The notes: generated by a model from the letters alone, not told the origin. DNA of 64,000 bases from JANNSX01 sp963741525 (GCA_963741525.1 CAVUIW010000021.1:1-64000); one strand, 5' to 3'. Counted from the first letter of the stretch, positions 11,840 to 22,239 are shown. Made by a program: numbers and translations.

Positions 11840-12157
11840 TCACGGGCAATCGCCCGGCGCGAGATACTTGGCTTTGATCCATCCCTGCTTCGTCCCGAAC
11901 TCATTCGTGACATTCACGGGACACCAGCCTTTGCGGCAGGCGGCCCGGCCCGAGACAATTATGGAGGTCTCGCTCGACAAGGCCATGACGATGGCCGAGC
12001 GGTGCGATGGCCACTTCCTCACATTGAGCACGTCCCAAGAGGGTACGTTGACGACCCGGTAGCAACCGGGGCCGGTGGTGGCGTGGGCTGGCGCGCTGAC
12101 AGGCAGGCTGATCGTGAGCATCGCAAGGGCGGCAACGGAAGGACCAAAGCGGAGCAT
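11840..12157 (-). CDS. Secreted SH3-like domain protein
   Basis: A 105-residue exported protein. The start at 12155-12157 is preceded by AGAGG and gives a signal peptide (MLRFGPSVAALAMLTISLPV..., cut probably after APAHA). The mature part has a bacterial SH3-like pattern (SWDVLNVRKWPS ... GWIKAKYL) and four Cys residues, probably forming disulfides in the periplasm. Such proteins often bind cell-wall material. A 222-base spacer to the upstream LuxR fusion shows no gene. Confidence 0.75.
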   Translation of the reverse strand: MLRFGPSVAALAMLTISLPVSAPAHATTGPGCYRVVNVPSWDVLNVRKWPSHRSAIVMALSSETSIIVSGRAACRKGWCPVNVTNEFGTKQGWIKAKYLAPGDCP

Positions 12158-12316
12158 GGCGGCGACCTCTTGTTGGTTTTGTTCCCGCGCCCCGACCATT
12201 CGACAGTCTGCCTGAACCGCTGCTTAACAGGCAATGCAGCCATTCTTCCTAACGCTCACCTGTCCGCTGCCGCCCCTGTGAGCTAAGCTCCACCGAAATC
12301 GCGACCAGGTGCCCAC

Positions 12317-14309
12317 ATGAACTCCTCCTACCCCCACGTCTTCCAGCCGCTCAAGCTCCGCCATCGCACGTTGAAGAACCGCATCGTCTTCGGCGCCCAT
12401 ACGGCGAACATGAGCCACGAGGGCTTACCCGGCGAGCGGCACTTCGGCTACTACCGCGAGCGAGCGCGAGGCGGGGCCGCCATGATCGTCGTCGAGCCGG
12501 CGCCGCCGCACAAGACGGGCGTGTTGATCCGCGGCAATTTTCTGCACGGGACCGACGAGATCATTCCGCATTTCCGCAAGATCACGGACGAGTGCCATAG
12601 CCACGGCACCACCATGATCCACCAGATCTATCACGTCGGTGGTCATGGCGATCAGGACAACTCCTGGGCGCCCTACTGGTCGCCCTCGGGCATGCCCTCG
12701 ATGCACGATCCCTGGGGCAGCCACGCCATGAGCGAGGCCGAGATCGAGGAGCTGATCGAGAGCTTCATCGAGCAGGCCCGGCGCGATCGGGACTTCGGGC
12801 TTCGACGGCATCGACCTCTTCGCCGGCTACAATTGCCTGATCGACCAGTTCTGGTCGCCGCTGACCAATCGGCGCACCGACAAATGGGGGGCTCTCTCGA
12901 AAACAGACTCCGGTTCGCGGTCCGCATCGCCGAGGGCATCCGCAAAATGGCCGGCGACGGCTTCATCGTCGGCATGACGATCTCGGGACCCGAGCCCTAT
13001 CCGGGCGGCCTCACCATCGAGGACAAGCAAGAGATCGTCACCTGGCTCGACGCCAGAGGTCTCGTCGACTACTACTCGGTCGGCACCGGCAGCTATCTCA
13101 ACCAGTTCTCCAAGATCGTGCCGAGCTTCCACTACGCCAACCTGCTCGGCCGCGACGATACGGCCGCCATCAAGGCCGTCGCCAAGCATGCGAAGATCAC
13201 GATGGAGGCCCGCGTCAAGTCGCCGGCCAACGCGGAAGACGTGATCAGAGAAGGCAAATGCGATCTCGTATCGATCGTCCGTGGACAAATCGCCGATCCG
13301 CATCTCGCCAACAAGGCCAAGGAAGGGCGCGCCGAGGATATCCGGCCCTGCATTTCCTGCAACCAGCTTTGCATCGGCCGGCGCATGCGCGACTACTGGA
13401 TCTCCTGCCTCGTCAATCCGTCGGTGGCGCGCGAGTTCGAAGTGGGATGGCGACAAACTCAAGCCTGCCGAAAAGCCCAAGGACGTGCTCGTCGTAGGCG
13501 GCGGTCCGGCAGGGTTGGAGGTTGCGCGTGCTGCCGCCGAGCGTGGCCACCGCGTGCGTCTCGTCGAGAAGGGGCCGGAGCTCGGCGGGCAGTTCAGGCT
13601 CGCGGCCGGCCAGCCCGAGCGCGGCGAGATCGGCGGCCTGCTCGAATGGTATCGCAAGCAGCTCGAGAAGATGCAGGTCCGCGTCGAGCTCAAGCGCGAG
13701 ATGACGGCGGAAGACATCAAGGCCTCGGGCGCCGATGTCGTCGTGCTCGCGACCGGCTCCACGCCAAACCGGACGGGCTGGCAGCGGTCGATGCCGCATC
13801 TGGAAGGCCTGCCGGGCGCCGATCAACCGAGCGTCACGACGGTCCACGACGTGCTCGAGGGAACGGCCACGCCCGGCGCAAACGTACTGCTCCTCGACGA
13901 CATCAACGGCTGGTGGCCGGCGAGCGGCACGGCGATTCATCTGGCCAAGCTCCGCCATCAGGTGACGATCGCCACAGCCTCCGAGAAAGCCGCCGCCCAA
14001 CTCGACTTTTCGGCGACCGGCGACACGACTCGTGAGCGCTTCGCCAAGCTCGGCATCGAGGTGTTGATCGCCACCGCCGTCAAATCCTGGGACAATGGCA
14101 AGGCGACTCTCGTCAATCTCTACACGGGCGACGAGGAGGTCCGGGAATTCGACACCCTCGTCACCGCGACGACCAACGTGCCGGAGGACCGCATCTTCAA
14201 GGCACTCGAAGGCAGCGGCATCGCCCTGCACACGCTGGGTGATGCGATCCACGCCCGCACCGCCAGCATGGCCATCTACGAGGCGCGCGAGCTGGCGCTG
14301 AAGATTTGA
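12317..14309 (+). CDS. NADH:flavin oxidoreductase of the 2,4-dienoyl-CoA reductase/TMADH type (frameshifted)
   Basis: A two-domain redox enzyme: an FMN-binding old-yellow-enzyme barrel (VFQPLKLRHRTLKNRIVFGA), a 4Fe-4S site with Cys spacing C-x2-C-x3-C-x11-C (CISCNQLC, about 13352-13410), then FAD and NAD(P) domains (VLVVGGGPAGLEVARAAAER). About 660 residues if the frame is restored. Single-base breaks occur near 12795 and 12890 (mutually compensating) and near 13440. It lies 10 bases ahead of a thiolase gene, so a role in fatty-acid or acyl-CoA turnover is plausible, though related demethylases cannot be ruled out. Confidence 0.85.
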
Positions 14310-14319
14310 GAGGACAATA

Positions 14320-15501
14320 ATGAGTGCGAATGACATTGTGGTGGTCGGCATAGCGCGCACGCCGTGTGGCAGCCTGCTCGGCGAATTGTCGACGGTCGCT
14401 GCACCAACGCTTGGCGCGATCGCCATCAAGGGCGCGCTGGAGAGATCGAAGGTCAGGCCCGAGGCCATCGACCAGGTGATCATGGGCTGCGTGCTGCCGG
14501 CGGGCCAAGGTCAGGCCCCGGCGCGCCAGGCTAGCCGCAAGGCCGGCATTCCCGACTCTGTCGGTGCGATCACCATCAACAAGATGTGCGGCTCCGGCAT
14601 GCAGGCGATCATGCAAGGGGCGGACTCCATCCGCGCGGGTTCGGCTGGCATCGTCGTCGCGGGCGGAATGGAAAGCATGAGCAATGCGCCCTACCTGATG
14701 CCGAAACTCCGCACCGGCAACAAGTATGGCCACATCACGACATACGATCATATGGCGCTCGATGGTCTCGAGGATGCCTACGAACCCGGCCGCTCCATGG
14801 GAACCTATGCGGAGGACACTGCGAGCCAGTATCAGCTGACCCGCGCCATGCAGGACGCCTACGCCATCGAGAGCTTGCGCCGGGCCAAGTCAGCCAGCGA
14901 GAGCGGCGCCTTCGCGGACGAAATCGTCGCCGTCACGGTACCCATCAAAGGCGGCAGCGAGACAGTTGCCTCAGACGAGCAGCCGCGAAAGTCCAAACCT
15001 GAGCAAATCCCCAAGCTCCGCCCGGCCTTCCGGCCCGATGGCACGGTAACGGCGGCCTCCTCCTCCTCGATCTCGGACGGCGCGGCCGCACTCGTCATCG
15101 CCCGCCGCGACATCGCCGAGAAAGAGGGCCTGCCGATCTTGGCCACCCTCGTCAGCCAGGGGGGGCATGCACAGGCACCGGCCTGGTTCACTACCGCCCC
15201 GGCACCCGCCATGCGCAAGGCGCTCGACCGGGCCGGTTGGAGCGCCGAGGACGTCGATCTTTTCGAGGTCAACGAGGCGTTTGCCGTCGTCGCAATGGCC
15301 GCCATGCGCGACCTCGACATCTCCCACGACCGTCTCAACGTGAACGGTGGCGCCTGCGCGCTCGGCCATCCGATCGGCGCTTCGGGCGCGCGCATCGTCG
15401 TGACCTTGCTCAACGCCATGCGCCAGCGAAACCATCCGCGCGGCATCGCCGGCATCTGCATCGGCGGTGGCGAAGCGACGGCAGTGACGTTGGAGCGGTG
15501 A
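14320..15501 (+). CDS. Acetyl-CoA acetyltransferase (thiolase)
   Basis: A 393-residue thiolase with all active-site motifs: nucleophile C90 in NKMCGSGMQA, NEAFA, His in GHPIGASGARI and the C-terminal Cys in CIGGGEATA. The length and GAGQ-like loop fit the biosynthetic/acetoacetyl-CoA class, which joins two acetyl-CoA (or cleaves acetoacetyl-CoA). It directly follows the flavin reductase with which it is probably co-transcribed. No breaks. Confidence 0.95.
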   Translation: MSANDIVVVGIARTPCGSLLGELSTVAAPTLGAIAIKGALERSKVRPEAIDQVIMGCVLPAGQGQAPARQASRKAGIPDSVGAITINKMCGSGMQAIMQGADSIRAGSAGIVVAGGMESMSNAPYLMPKLRTGNKYGHITTYDHMALDGLEDAYEPGRSMGTYAEDTASQYQLTRAMQDAYAIESLRRAKSASESGAFADEIVAVTVPIKGGSETVASDEQPRKSKPEQIPKLRPAFRPDGTVTAASSSSISDGAAALVIARRDIAEKEGLPILATLVSQGGHAQAPAWFTTAPAPAMRKALDRAGWSAEDVDLFEVNEAFAVVAMAAMRDLDISHDRLNVNGGACALGHPIGASGARIVVTLLNAMRQRNHPRGIAGICIGGGEATAVTLER

Positions 15502-15641
15502 ACGGGGCCTCGCTCAACTTTCCGTGATCGCCGCCCTGTAGATATATGCAACGACAAGTGATTGACGCAATCGGCGGGCACTGTATGAATTACGGCCGGT
15601 GGTCGCGGAAGATACTGCCTGCCCCGAGGAGGAAAAGCTGC

Positions 15642-16103
15642 ATGATTAGTCGTAAAATTCTGACTGCATTCACGGTCGGCGCCGCCGTGCTGAGCGTTGG
15701 CGCGACGCTGGCCTTCGCGGCCGCCGACGACGCCATCAAAGCCCGCCAGGGCTGCATGAAGGCCCATGGTGGCGAGATGGGTGTCATCGGCCCGATCATG
15801 AAGGGCGAGAAGCCCTATGACGCGGCCGCTCTCAAGGTTGCCTACGACGCCGCCGATGTGGCCTGCGCCGACTGGGACAAGTCGTGGGGCGACGACACCA
15901 AGAAGGGTGAGACGGTCGAGACCTTCGCCAAGGAAGAGATCTGGACCGACATGGAGGGCTTCAAAGCCGCCGGTGGCAAGTTCTGGGACGCCTATCAAGC
16001 CGTCCGCAACGCCGCCGACGAGGCCGCCTTCAAGGCCGCCGTCCCGGCACTCGGCGAGCAGTGCGGCGCCTGCCACGAGAAGTTCCGCCGTCCGAAGGGC
16101 TGA
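15642..16103 (+). CDS. Cytochrome c' (class II cytochrome c)
   Basis: A 153-residue periplasmic four-helix haem protein. The start at 15642 follows GAGGAGG and gives a signal peptide ending near LAFA. The haem site CGACHEKFRRPKG lies at the C-terminus as in all cytochromes c'. These proteins bind NO and CO and are thought to protect against nitrosative stress. The gene stands alone between a thiolase and a strong terminator. Confidence 0.95.
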   Translation: MISRKILTAFTVGAAVLSVGATLAFAAADDAIKARQGCMKAHGGEMGVIGPIMKGEKPYDAAALKVAYDAADVACADWDKSWGDDTKKGETVETFAKEEIWTDMEGFKAAGGKFWDAYQAVRNAADEAAFKAAVPALGEQCGACHEKFRRPKG

Positions 16104-16135
16104 TTTCTGCTCTAGTGGCATCGCTCGATCCGACA

Positions 16136-16170
16136 ATCCCGGCGCCCGAAAGGTCGCCGGGATTTTTTTT
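16136..16170 (+). terminator. Rho-independent terminator after cytochrome c'
   Basis: Perfect 9-bp stem ATCCCGGCG/CGCCGGGAT (16136-16144 and 16155-16163) with a 10-base loop, followed at once by eight T. It lies 33 bases after the cytochrome c' stop. Confidence 0.92.
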
Positions 16171-16232
16171 GGCAATCCCGGTGTGCGCAGCATGCGGTTG
16201 CGCGGTCGCTCGCCACCCCCCAAAATACCCCC

Positions 16233-18050
16233 ATGTTCCAGACCTTCGACAACGCGCCCGACCCAACGGTCGGGGCGCCAAGGGTCCGGCTTCTCCGCGC
16301 TGAGCTGGAGCGGCTGGGTCTTTCCGGTTTCATCGTGCCGCGGGCGGATGAGCATCAGGGCGAGTATGTGCCGGACTGCGCGGCGCGTCTCAAATGGATC
16401 TCCGGTTTCTCGGGCTCGGCCGGCACGGTCGTCGTCCTCATGGAGAAGGCCGCGATCTTCGTCGACGGCCGCTACACCGTGCAGGCCCGCGAGGAGACGG
16501 ATGAGGCCGTCTTCGAACGGCTGAAGGTGCCGGAAGCCAAAGTCACCGAATGGATCGCCAGCCATGCCGGTCTCGGCGCGCGCATCGGATTTGACCCAAA
16601 ACTCATGACGGTCGACGAGATCGAGCGCTTCACGAAGGCGTTGACGCCCAAGGGCATCGTGCTCGTCGCGACGGACGGCAATCCGGTCGATGCCGTCTGG
16701 CAGGATCGGCCCGCGCCACCGCAAGCACCTGTTGTGCTTCATCCGGTGGAGTTGGCAGGCGAGACGCCTTCGAAAAAACTCGCCACCATCCAGGCCGACC
16801 TTACCAAGGCCGGGCAGGATGCGGCGGTCATCACCGCGCCCGACAGCATCGCCTGGCTGTTGAACATCCGGGGCGGCGACCTCCCGCACACCCCCTTCCC
16901 GCTCTCCTTTGCCATTGTGCCGAAGACTGGCAAGCCGATGCTCTATATCGATCCGGCCAAGATCGGCGGCAATGCGGGTGGCGCGCTGAGGAACGAAGCC
17001 GTCGTCGCGCCGCCGGAAGCGTTGGCCCCGGCTCTCGCCGCGCTCGGCGCATCCAAGTCGAAAGTCCGTCTCGACTTCGAGGGCTCGGCCATCTGGTTCA
17101 AGTCGACGCTCGAAGCGGCCGGCGCCGAGATCGTCAAGGGCACCGATCCCTGCCTGCTGCCGAAGGCGCGAAAAACGCCGGCCGAGATAGAAGGCGCCCG
17201 AGCCGCCCACAAACGCGATGCCGTGGCGGTGGTGCGCTTCCTCGCCTGGTTCGACCGCGAAGCGCCTTCTGGCAAGCTCGACGAGATCGCCGCGGTGGAA
17301 GCCTTGGAGCGCTTCCGCCGCGAGACAGGCAAGCTGCTCGACACCTCCTTCGACGCCATTGCCGGAGCTGGCCCGCACGCGGCCATGCCGCATTATCGCG
17401 TGAGCCGTGCGTCCAACATCCAGATTGCGCCCAACTCGATCTTCCTCATCGACTCGGGCGCCCAGTATCAGGACGGTACCACCGACATCACACGGACGAT
17501 CGCGGTTGGAGACGTGAGCGAGGAAGCGAAGCGCCGCAACACGCTGGTGCTCGAGGGCATGATCGCCGTATCGACGTCGCGCTTCCCGAAAGGCTCGCGC
17601 GGCTGCGATCTCGATCCTTATGCGCGGCGCGCGCTTTGGCAGGCAGGCCTCGACTTCGACCACGGCACCGGCCACGGCGTCGGCAGCTATCTCTCCGTGC
17701 ACGAGGGCCCGCAGCGGATCTCGCGACTGGCCACCGCCGTGCTCGAGCCCGGCATGATCCTCTCCAACGAGCCCGGCTATTACAAGGAAGGCCACTACGG
17801 CATCCGCATCGAGAACCTGCTGGTTGTTACGGAAGCGACGATCCCGGAAGGCGGCGAGCGGCCGATGCACTCTTTCGAGACGCTGACCCTCGCGCCGATC
17901 GATACGCGGCTGGTGGCAACCCATCACCTGTCACAGGCTGCGCGCGCCTGGCTCAACGCTTATCATGCGCGCGTGCACGCGGAGATCGGGCCGCTGCTCG
18001 AGGATAAGGACCGCCGCTGGCTCGAGAAGACAACGGCGGCTCTCGGATGA
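16233..18050 (+). CDS. Xaa-Pro aminopeptidase (aminopeptidase P, M24B)
   Basis: A 605-residue three-domain aminopeptidase P of the long type. Two creatinase-like N-terminal domains (about 1-310) precede the pita-bread catalytic domain. Metal ligands are visible: the first Asp in LIDSGAQYQDGTTDITRT, His in GTGHGVGSYLSVHEGP, and Glu in LSNEPGYY and IRIENLL. It removes N-terminal residues before proline, probably in the cytoplasm. Its stop overlaps the lepB start by 4 bases (ATGA). Confidence 0.95.
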   Translation: MFQTFDNAPDPTVGAPRVRLLRAELERLGLSGFIVPRADEHQGEYVPDCAARLKWISGFSGSAGTVVVLMEKAAIFVDGRYTVQAREETDEAVFERLKVPEAKVTEWIASHAGLGARIGFDPKLMTVDEIERFTKALTPKGIVLVATDGNPVDAVWQDRPAPPQAPVVLHPVELAGETPSKKLATIQADLTKAGQDAAVITAPDSIAWLLNIRGGDLPHTPFPLSFAIVPKTGKPMLYIDPAKIGGNAGGALRNEAVVAPPEALAPALAALGASKSKVRLDFEGSAIWFKSTLEAAGAEIVKGTDPCLLPKARKTPAEIEGARAAHKRDAVAVVRFLAWFDREAPSGKLDEIAAVEALERFRRETGKLLDTSFDAIAGAGPHAAMPHYRVSRASNIQIAPNSIFLIDSGAQYQDGTTDITRTIAVGDVSEEAKRRNTLVLEGMIAVSTSRFPKGSRGCDLDPYARRALWQAGLDFDHGTGHGVGSYLSVHEGPQRISRLATAVLEPGMILSNEPGYYKEGHYGIRIENLLVVTEATIPEGGERPMHSFETLTLAPIDTRLVATHHLSQAARAWLNAYHARVHAEIGPLLEDKDRRWLEKTTAALG

Positions 18051-18763
18051 GGCAAGGAGCGGGGGTGGGGCAGACGAAAACACCAAAGTCCGCGCTCAAG
18101 GGAATTGCCCTCGGACTGACGATTGCCATCTGCGCGACCGTCTTAAATCCGATCGTCTGGCGCGTCTGCTGTTACAAACCCTACAGCCAACCGTCGGGAT
18201 CGATGGAGCCTGCATTGTTGGTCGGTGACCACTGGATGGCGTCGACCTGGGCCTACTGGTGGTCGCCAACGCAGCGTGGCGACATCGTTGTCTTTCATCA
18301 TCCGAAACGCGCCGGCGAGGACTTCGTAAAGCGCATTATCGGCATGCCCGGCGATAGTATTCAAATCCGCAACGGGCGTGTCGTGATCAATGGCAAGGAG
18401 CTCAGTTATGAGCGGATGCCAGATTTCGTGGAACTGGACAACTTCGGCTCGACCCGCAATGTTCAGCAGTTTCAAGAGGTGCTGCCGGAGGGCCGCAAGG
18501 TGCTCGTGCTCGACCGTGTTCCCGACGGCTCGGGCGACGACACGACAGTGTTCACAGTGCCAACAGGGCACTACTTCATGCTCGGCGACAATCGAGACAA
18601 CTCGTCGGACTCCCGGTTCGCCGGCTCCAACGACTTGGGCATGGTCCCCGCCGAGAACATCATCGGCCGCGCGGCCATCGTCTACATGTCCTTCGCCAAT
18701 GGCCAAGCCGACGTGTCGCCGGACAACATTCGCTGGTCGCGCTTTCTGAAGCTCGTAGACTAG
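18047..18763 (+). CDS. lepB: Signal peptidase I
   Basis: A 238-residue membrane-bound serine protease that cleaves signal peptides. There is one N-terminal membrane span (about 17-38), then the catalytic Ser52 in QPSGSMEPALLVGD, the general base Lys95 in DFVKRIIGMPGD, and the box GDNRDNSSDSR. All catalytic elements are intact. It begins inside the end of the aminopeptidase gene, suggesting coupled translation. Many Hyphomicrobiales keep another lepB elsewhere beside rnc; whether this is a second copy cannot be told from the window. Confidence 0.93.
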   Translation: MRQGAGVGQTKTPKSALKGIALGLTIAICATVLNPIVWRVCCYKPYSQPSGSMEPALLVGDHWMASTWAYWWSPTQRGDIVVFHHPKRAGEDFVKRIIGMPGDSIQIRNGRVVINGKELSYERMPDFVELDNFGSTRNVQQFQEVLPEGRKVLVLDRVPDGSGDDTTVFTVPTGHYFMLGDNRDNSSDSRFAGSNDLGMVPAENIIGRAAIVYMSFANGQADVSPDNIRWSRFLKLVD

Positions 18764-18790
18764 CGAGGCACGCCCGCCCCGGAGCCCGCC

Positions 18791-19555
18791 ATGACCGACA
18801 CCTTCCTCCGCACCCGCCCTAGCCCGCACACCCTGCACCTGAAGCTCAACCGCCCGCGGAAACTCAATGCCATCACCGCCGGAATGCTCGACGGCCTCAT
18901 CGGCGGCATCGCCGAGGCGGAGAGCAATGGCGACATCCGCGCCGTCGTCATTTCGGGCGAGGGGCGCGCCTTTTCGGCCGGCGCCGATCTTGGCATTCTC
19001 GAAAGCATGGAGCCCGAGAGCTTCCGCGCGCTTGTTGCGCGCTTCATGACACTCGCGCTTGCAATCCATGCCGCCACCAAGCCCGTCATTGCCGCCGTGC
19101 ACGGCTACGCGATGGCAGGCGGCTTCGAGCTGGCGGTGATGGCGGATGTCCGGATCGCCGCCGAGGGAGCAAAGTTCGGGTTGCCGGATACCGCCATCGG
19201 CCTCTCACCGACGAGCGGCATGACCTGGTCGCTGCCGCGCCTCATCGGCTGGGGCCGCGCCGTGGACCTCACGCTTTCCGGCCGCGTCATCGATGCGGCT
19301 GAAGCCGAGCGCATCGGGCTTGTCACGCGCATCGTGCCGCCCGAGCGGCTGATCGAGGAGGCGCTCGCATACGCCCAAAACATCGCCACCGCGCCCGCAA
19401 CCGGCGTCGCGCTGACCAAACGCCTCTATGCCGAGAGCACGGAAGGCGATCTCGCCGCCGCCACCCGCCGCGAGATCGAGGCCGAGCTTGCCTGCTTCGC
19501 CGAGGAGGAGACGAAGGAGCGGTTCCGGCAATTCCTCGCGCGGAAGAAATCGTAA
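18791..19555 (+). CDS. Enoyl-CoA hydratase/isomerase family protein
   Basis: A 254-residue crotonase-fold protein. The oxyanion-hole segment GRAFSAGADLGI and the helix AGGFELAVMADVRIAAEGAKF are typical. At the two positions that carry catalytic Glu in classical enoyl-CoA hydratase the sequence appears to have Asp (GLPDTAIGL and RAVDLTLSG), so the exact reaction may differ from hydration. It lies 27 bases after lepB on the same strand. Confidence 0.85.
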   Translation: MTDTFLRTRPSPHTLHLKLNRPRKLNAITAGMLDGLIGGIAEAESNGDIRAVVISGEGRAFSAGADLGILESMEPESFRALVARFMTLALAIHAATKPVIAAVHGYAMAGGFELAVMADVRIAAEGAKFGLPDTAIGLSPTSGMTWSLPRLIGWGRAVDLTLSGRVIDAAEAERIGLVTRIVPPERLIEEALAYAQNIATAPATGVALTKRLYAESTEGDLAAATRREIEAELACFAEEETKERFRQFLARKKS

Positions 19556-19556
19556 C

Positions 19557-19663
19557 CAGAGCACTTGTCCTTCCAAGTGGACACCGGTTGGTCGAAAGAA
19601 AATGCTCCAAGCCAACAACTTGGAGCCGTTTTTCCGAATCCGTATGCTCGGAAAACGCTCGAG
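19557..19663. repeat. Palindromic intergenic elements
   Basis: Two adjacent imperfect palindromes lie between the crotonase and serine-hydrolase genes. The first runs from GAGCACTTGTC to AAAATGCTC (about 19560-19608). The second has arms GAGCCGTTTTTCCGA and TCGGAAAACGCTC (about 19623-19660). The first resembles repeats often seen between genes in Hyphomicrobiales and is related in design to the tandem element at 63151. The family assignment is from memory only. Confidence 0.55.
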
Positions 19664-19710
19664 GTTGTATCCGCGCTTGTGCCGCCACGTTTCACGCCTA
19701 TCTTGAGCCC

Positions 19711-20884
19711 ATGGCCCGCCTCACCCGCCTCCTCTCGCGCCGCCTCCTCGGCCTCCTCGGCTTGCTCGTGGTACTCGGCGCCGCCGGCATCGCCATCGCC
19801 GCGCCCTACCTGCCGCGCCTCCTGATCGAAGGCTATCCGGCGCCGGTCTGGCCAGCCTATGGCTCATTCGCGACGGTGGCGGGCGGGACGGCCGAGACGA
19901 TCCTGCCGCCGGCCGTCACGGGTCAGCAACCGAACGACACCCTCAGGGCCCTATTCCGCGACAGCAACGGCCGCGCGCTCGTCGCCGTATATCAGGGCCG
20001 CACCGTGCTCGCCCACTTTGCCGACGGCATCACCAGCGAAACGAAACTCAACTCCTACTCGATGGTGAAGAGCCTCATCGGCGCATTGACCCTCAAGGCC
20101 ATCGCTGACGGGCGCTTGCGCTCGCTCGATCAGCCACTGCGCGAGCTACTCCCCGGCATCGGAACGCCCTCGCTCGGCGATGTGACGCTCCGCGAATTGC
20201 TCGAAATGCGTTCCGGCATCGAGGTCGAGGCGCATGGGCTCACCGCCGTCTCCGGCGACAAGGATGTCGAGGCGACGAAGATGAACCTCTTCGGGCCGAT
20301 GGCGCGGCTGCACACCGGCGGCATCGCGGCTATCGCCGCCGAGCTGAAAAGCCTGCCGGAGCAGCGCCACACCTTCAACTATCAGAACGTCAACACAGCC
20401 CTCTTGGGAGAGGTACTTAGCCGTGCCTATCGCATGCCGCTCGAGCAGGCGCTCGCCGCCGAGATCTGGGCGCCGGCGGGTGCCGCAGCCCGCCGAATGG
20501 CGCCGCTACGGTGAGGCGCTTCCCGTCAGCCCCTATTGCTGCCTCTACGCACGCCCGATCGATTGGGCTAAAGCTGCATACTTCCTCATGCACAACGGCA
20601 CACCGGGAGAGCCGTTTCTGCCGGACGCATTGTGGCGCAGCTTCATGAGTCTCGATTTCGCGGAAACAGAAGTCGCCGATGGCCGCTACGGCCTGCACAT
20701 CCGCCACGACATTCTTGATCGCCCCGGCGAACCACTGCAGGGCCGCTTCAGCTATTTCATGGGCAGCCGCGGCCAGGTCACTTATCTGATGCCGGACCAG
20801 GATCTCGTCGTCGTGCGCTTCGGCGACGGATTCCAGAAGCTGCATTCGACGCTGTATGAGGTGGGTAAGTCGGTGGGCTTGTGA
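19711..20884 (+). CDS. Serine hydrolase, beta-lactamase class C/esterase fold (frameshifted)
   Basis: About 390 residues once a single-base break near 20485 is repaired. One N-terminal membrane anchor (LLGLLGLLVVLGAAGIAIAA, about 13-32) points the enzyme to the periplasm. The active-site motif S117-M-V-K120 and the Tyr motif Y-Q-N (in FNYQNVNTALLGE) are those of penicillin-binding-protein-like esterases and class C beta-lactamases. The substrate is unknown; peptide or ester hydrolysis is more likely than antibiotic resistance. Start chosen at 19711 because the upstream frame reads through repeat DNA. Confidence 0.8.
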
Positions 20885-20998
20885 TTGCAGGCTGGCACCG
20901 AGGGCGGCTCTGCCGTTAGAAGCCCAGCATAACGAGTACCGAATACGCCGCGCTGGGCTTCGCCGATGTCTCAGCCCAGCCACCGTGGACACCACCCC

Positions 20999-21317
20999 CT
21001 ACTTCCCCCCCTCCATCTCCTTCCTCAGCTTCTCCTCCTCGTACTGGATGAACCAGCCGATCATCTGCCGCCAGAGGGCTTCGGCGAGGTCCGGCGGCAG
21101 GCCTTGGGCTTGCGCGCGGGTGCGGACCTTGTCGATGACCTGCTGGTTGCGCCAGGGCACGTTCGCCTCCTGCTTCTCGAGCAGCTTGATCTGCCAGGCG
21201 CGCTCGACGTAGCCGAAGCGCTCGGCGATCATGTCGATCAAGCAAGTCGTCGCAGCGGTCGATCTCGACCCGGACGTCGGCGAGCGTCGCGCACTCCGCC
21301 GGTTTCTTTGCAGCCAT
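20999..21317 (-). CDS. Chorismate mutase, AroQ class (frameshifted)
   Basis: About 105 residues of an all-helical type II chorismate mutase, converting chorismate to prephenate. The N-terminal helix (CATLADVRVEIDRCDDLL) and the rest (DMIAERFGYVERAWQIKLLE) are in different frames joined near 21240 by a one-base change. The catalytic-type Arg and Lys (R in VRVEIDR, K in WQIKLL, R in VRTRAQ) are kept. It is followed downstream by nothing on its strand until the next window region and preceded by a lipoprotein gene. Confidence 0.8.
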
Positions 21318-21325
21318 CGTTTCCC

Positions 21326-22214
21326 CTACTGTCCGCTCGCGCCTTTGTCTGTCCCGGCGGCCGCGACTTCGCCGTCGACAATCGCCTTGAACTCATCGCT
21401 CTTGCCGCCCTCGGCGACGCAGGCGGTCATCGGCTTTTCAGGGCCGGCGAAACTGGTCGAGACCATGTTGCCACCGATTGCCGATTTTCTTCTTCTGCTT
21501 CTTCTTGCCCGTTGCCTCGTTCGCATCCGCCACGAGATGACAGCGGCTGACCTTCACCTCGGCCGCGCTCGGGCCGAGCACCATCGCCTGCGGTTTCATC
21601 CGCCCGGCGAGCTCCGGCCGCTCTGTCGCAAGGCGGGCGGAGGCCTCGGGCGACAGCGCGCCGATCGAGGCGACGGCAACGCCCTTCTTGCCCTTCTTCT
21701 TCTTGCCCATCTGCAGCAGGCCGCCGCCCTGGCGCTTCAAAGACAGGCGCCCGGCATCGACCACCTCGCCGGGGCCGACGGTGAATGAGGCGAGACTCGC
21801 GGGCCAGGACTTGCCGGTCCAGGGAATGCTGGCGCCGTCCGCCGGCTCGCCCGCATAGGTGACGTTCGCGCCATTGCGGCAGGTGTAGTGGACGATGTGA
21901 TAGGTGCCGGGCTGAAGCTCCACCGCCTCCAGCGAGGCGCGGCCGGCATAGGTCGTCGGCAGCACGACCTCGCGGGCGGCAATGAAGCCAGCGGCATCTG
22001 CGCGCGCCAGCACGACGCGGCTCTCGGAACATTGCAGCCCTCGATGCCGGCATCGAGCACGGCAACGCCGAGTCCTGCCGAGTTCGTGACCTCGCCCGCG
22101 ACGCTTTCGTTGTCGCCGGGGAAGTTCGGCAGCACGGGCGCTGGCGAATTGACGCCAGCACAACCGGCGAGGGTCGAAGCACAATGCGAGAAGCAGGCAG
22201 ACTATCCGCACCAT
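21326..22214 (-). CDS. Putative lipoprotein of unknown function (frameshifted)
   Basis: Restoring three one-base breaks (near 22178, 22030 and 21480) gives a protein of about 295 residues. It starts MVRIVCLLLALCF and reaches a lipobox LAGC, so it is an exported lipoprotein. The middle part has a beta-rich pattern (YAGRASLEAVELQPGTYHIV), then a very basic stretch (MGKKKKGKKG) and a second one (GKKKQKKK). No family was recognised. The restored C-terminus reads GGNMVSTSFAGPEKPMTACV. It ends 8 bases before the chorismate mutase start, so the two may share a transcript. Confidence 0.6.
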
Positions 22215-22239
22215 GCTCCCCTCCGCCATCACGCGCCGC

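Noticed and set aside
10526..12286. 586-codon open frame on the plus strand
   Set aside because: Mostly antisense to the LuxR-hydrolase fusion and the SH3-like gene; no recognisable domain.
14859..17927. 1022-codon open frame on the minus strand
   Set aside because: It is antisense to the thiolase, cytochrome c' and aminopeptidase P genes, all with clear family motifs; long shadow frames are expected at this GC content.
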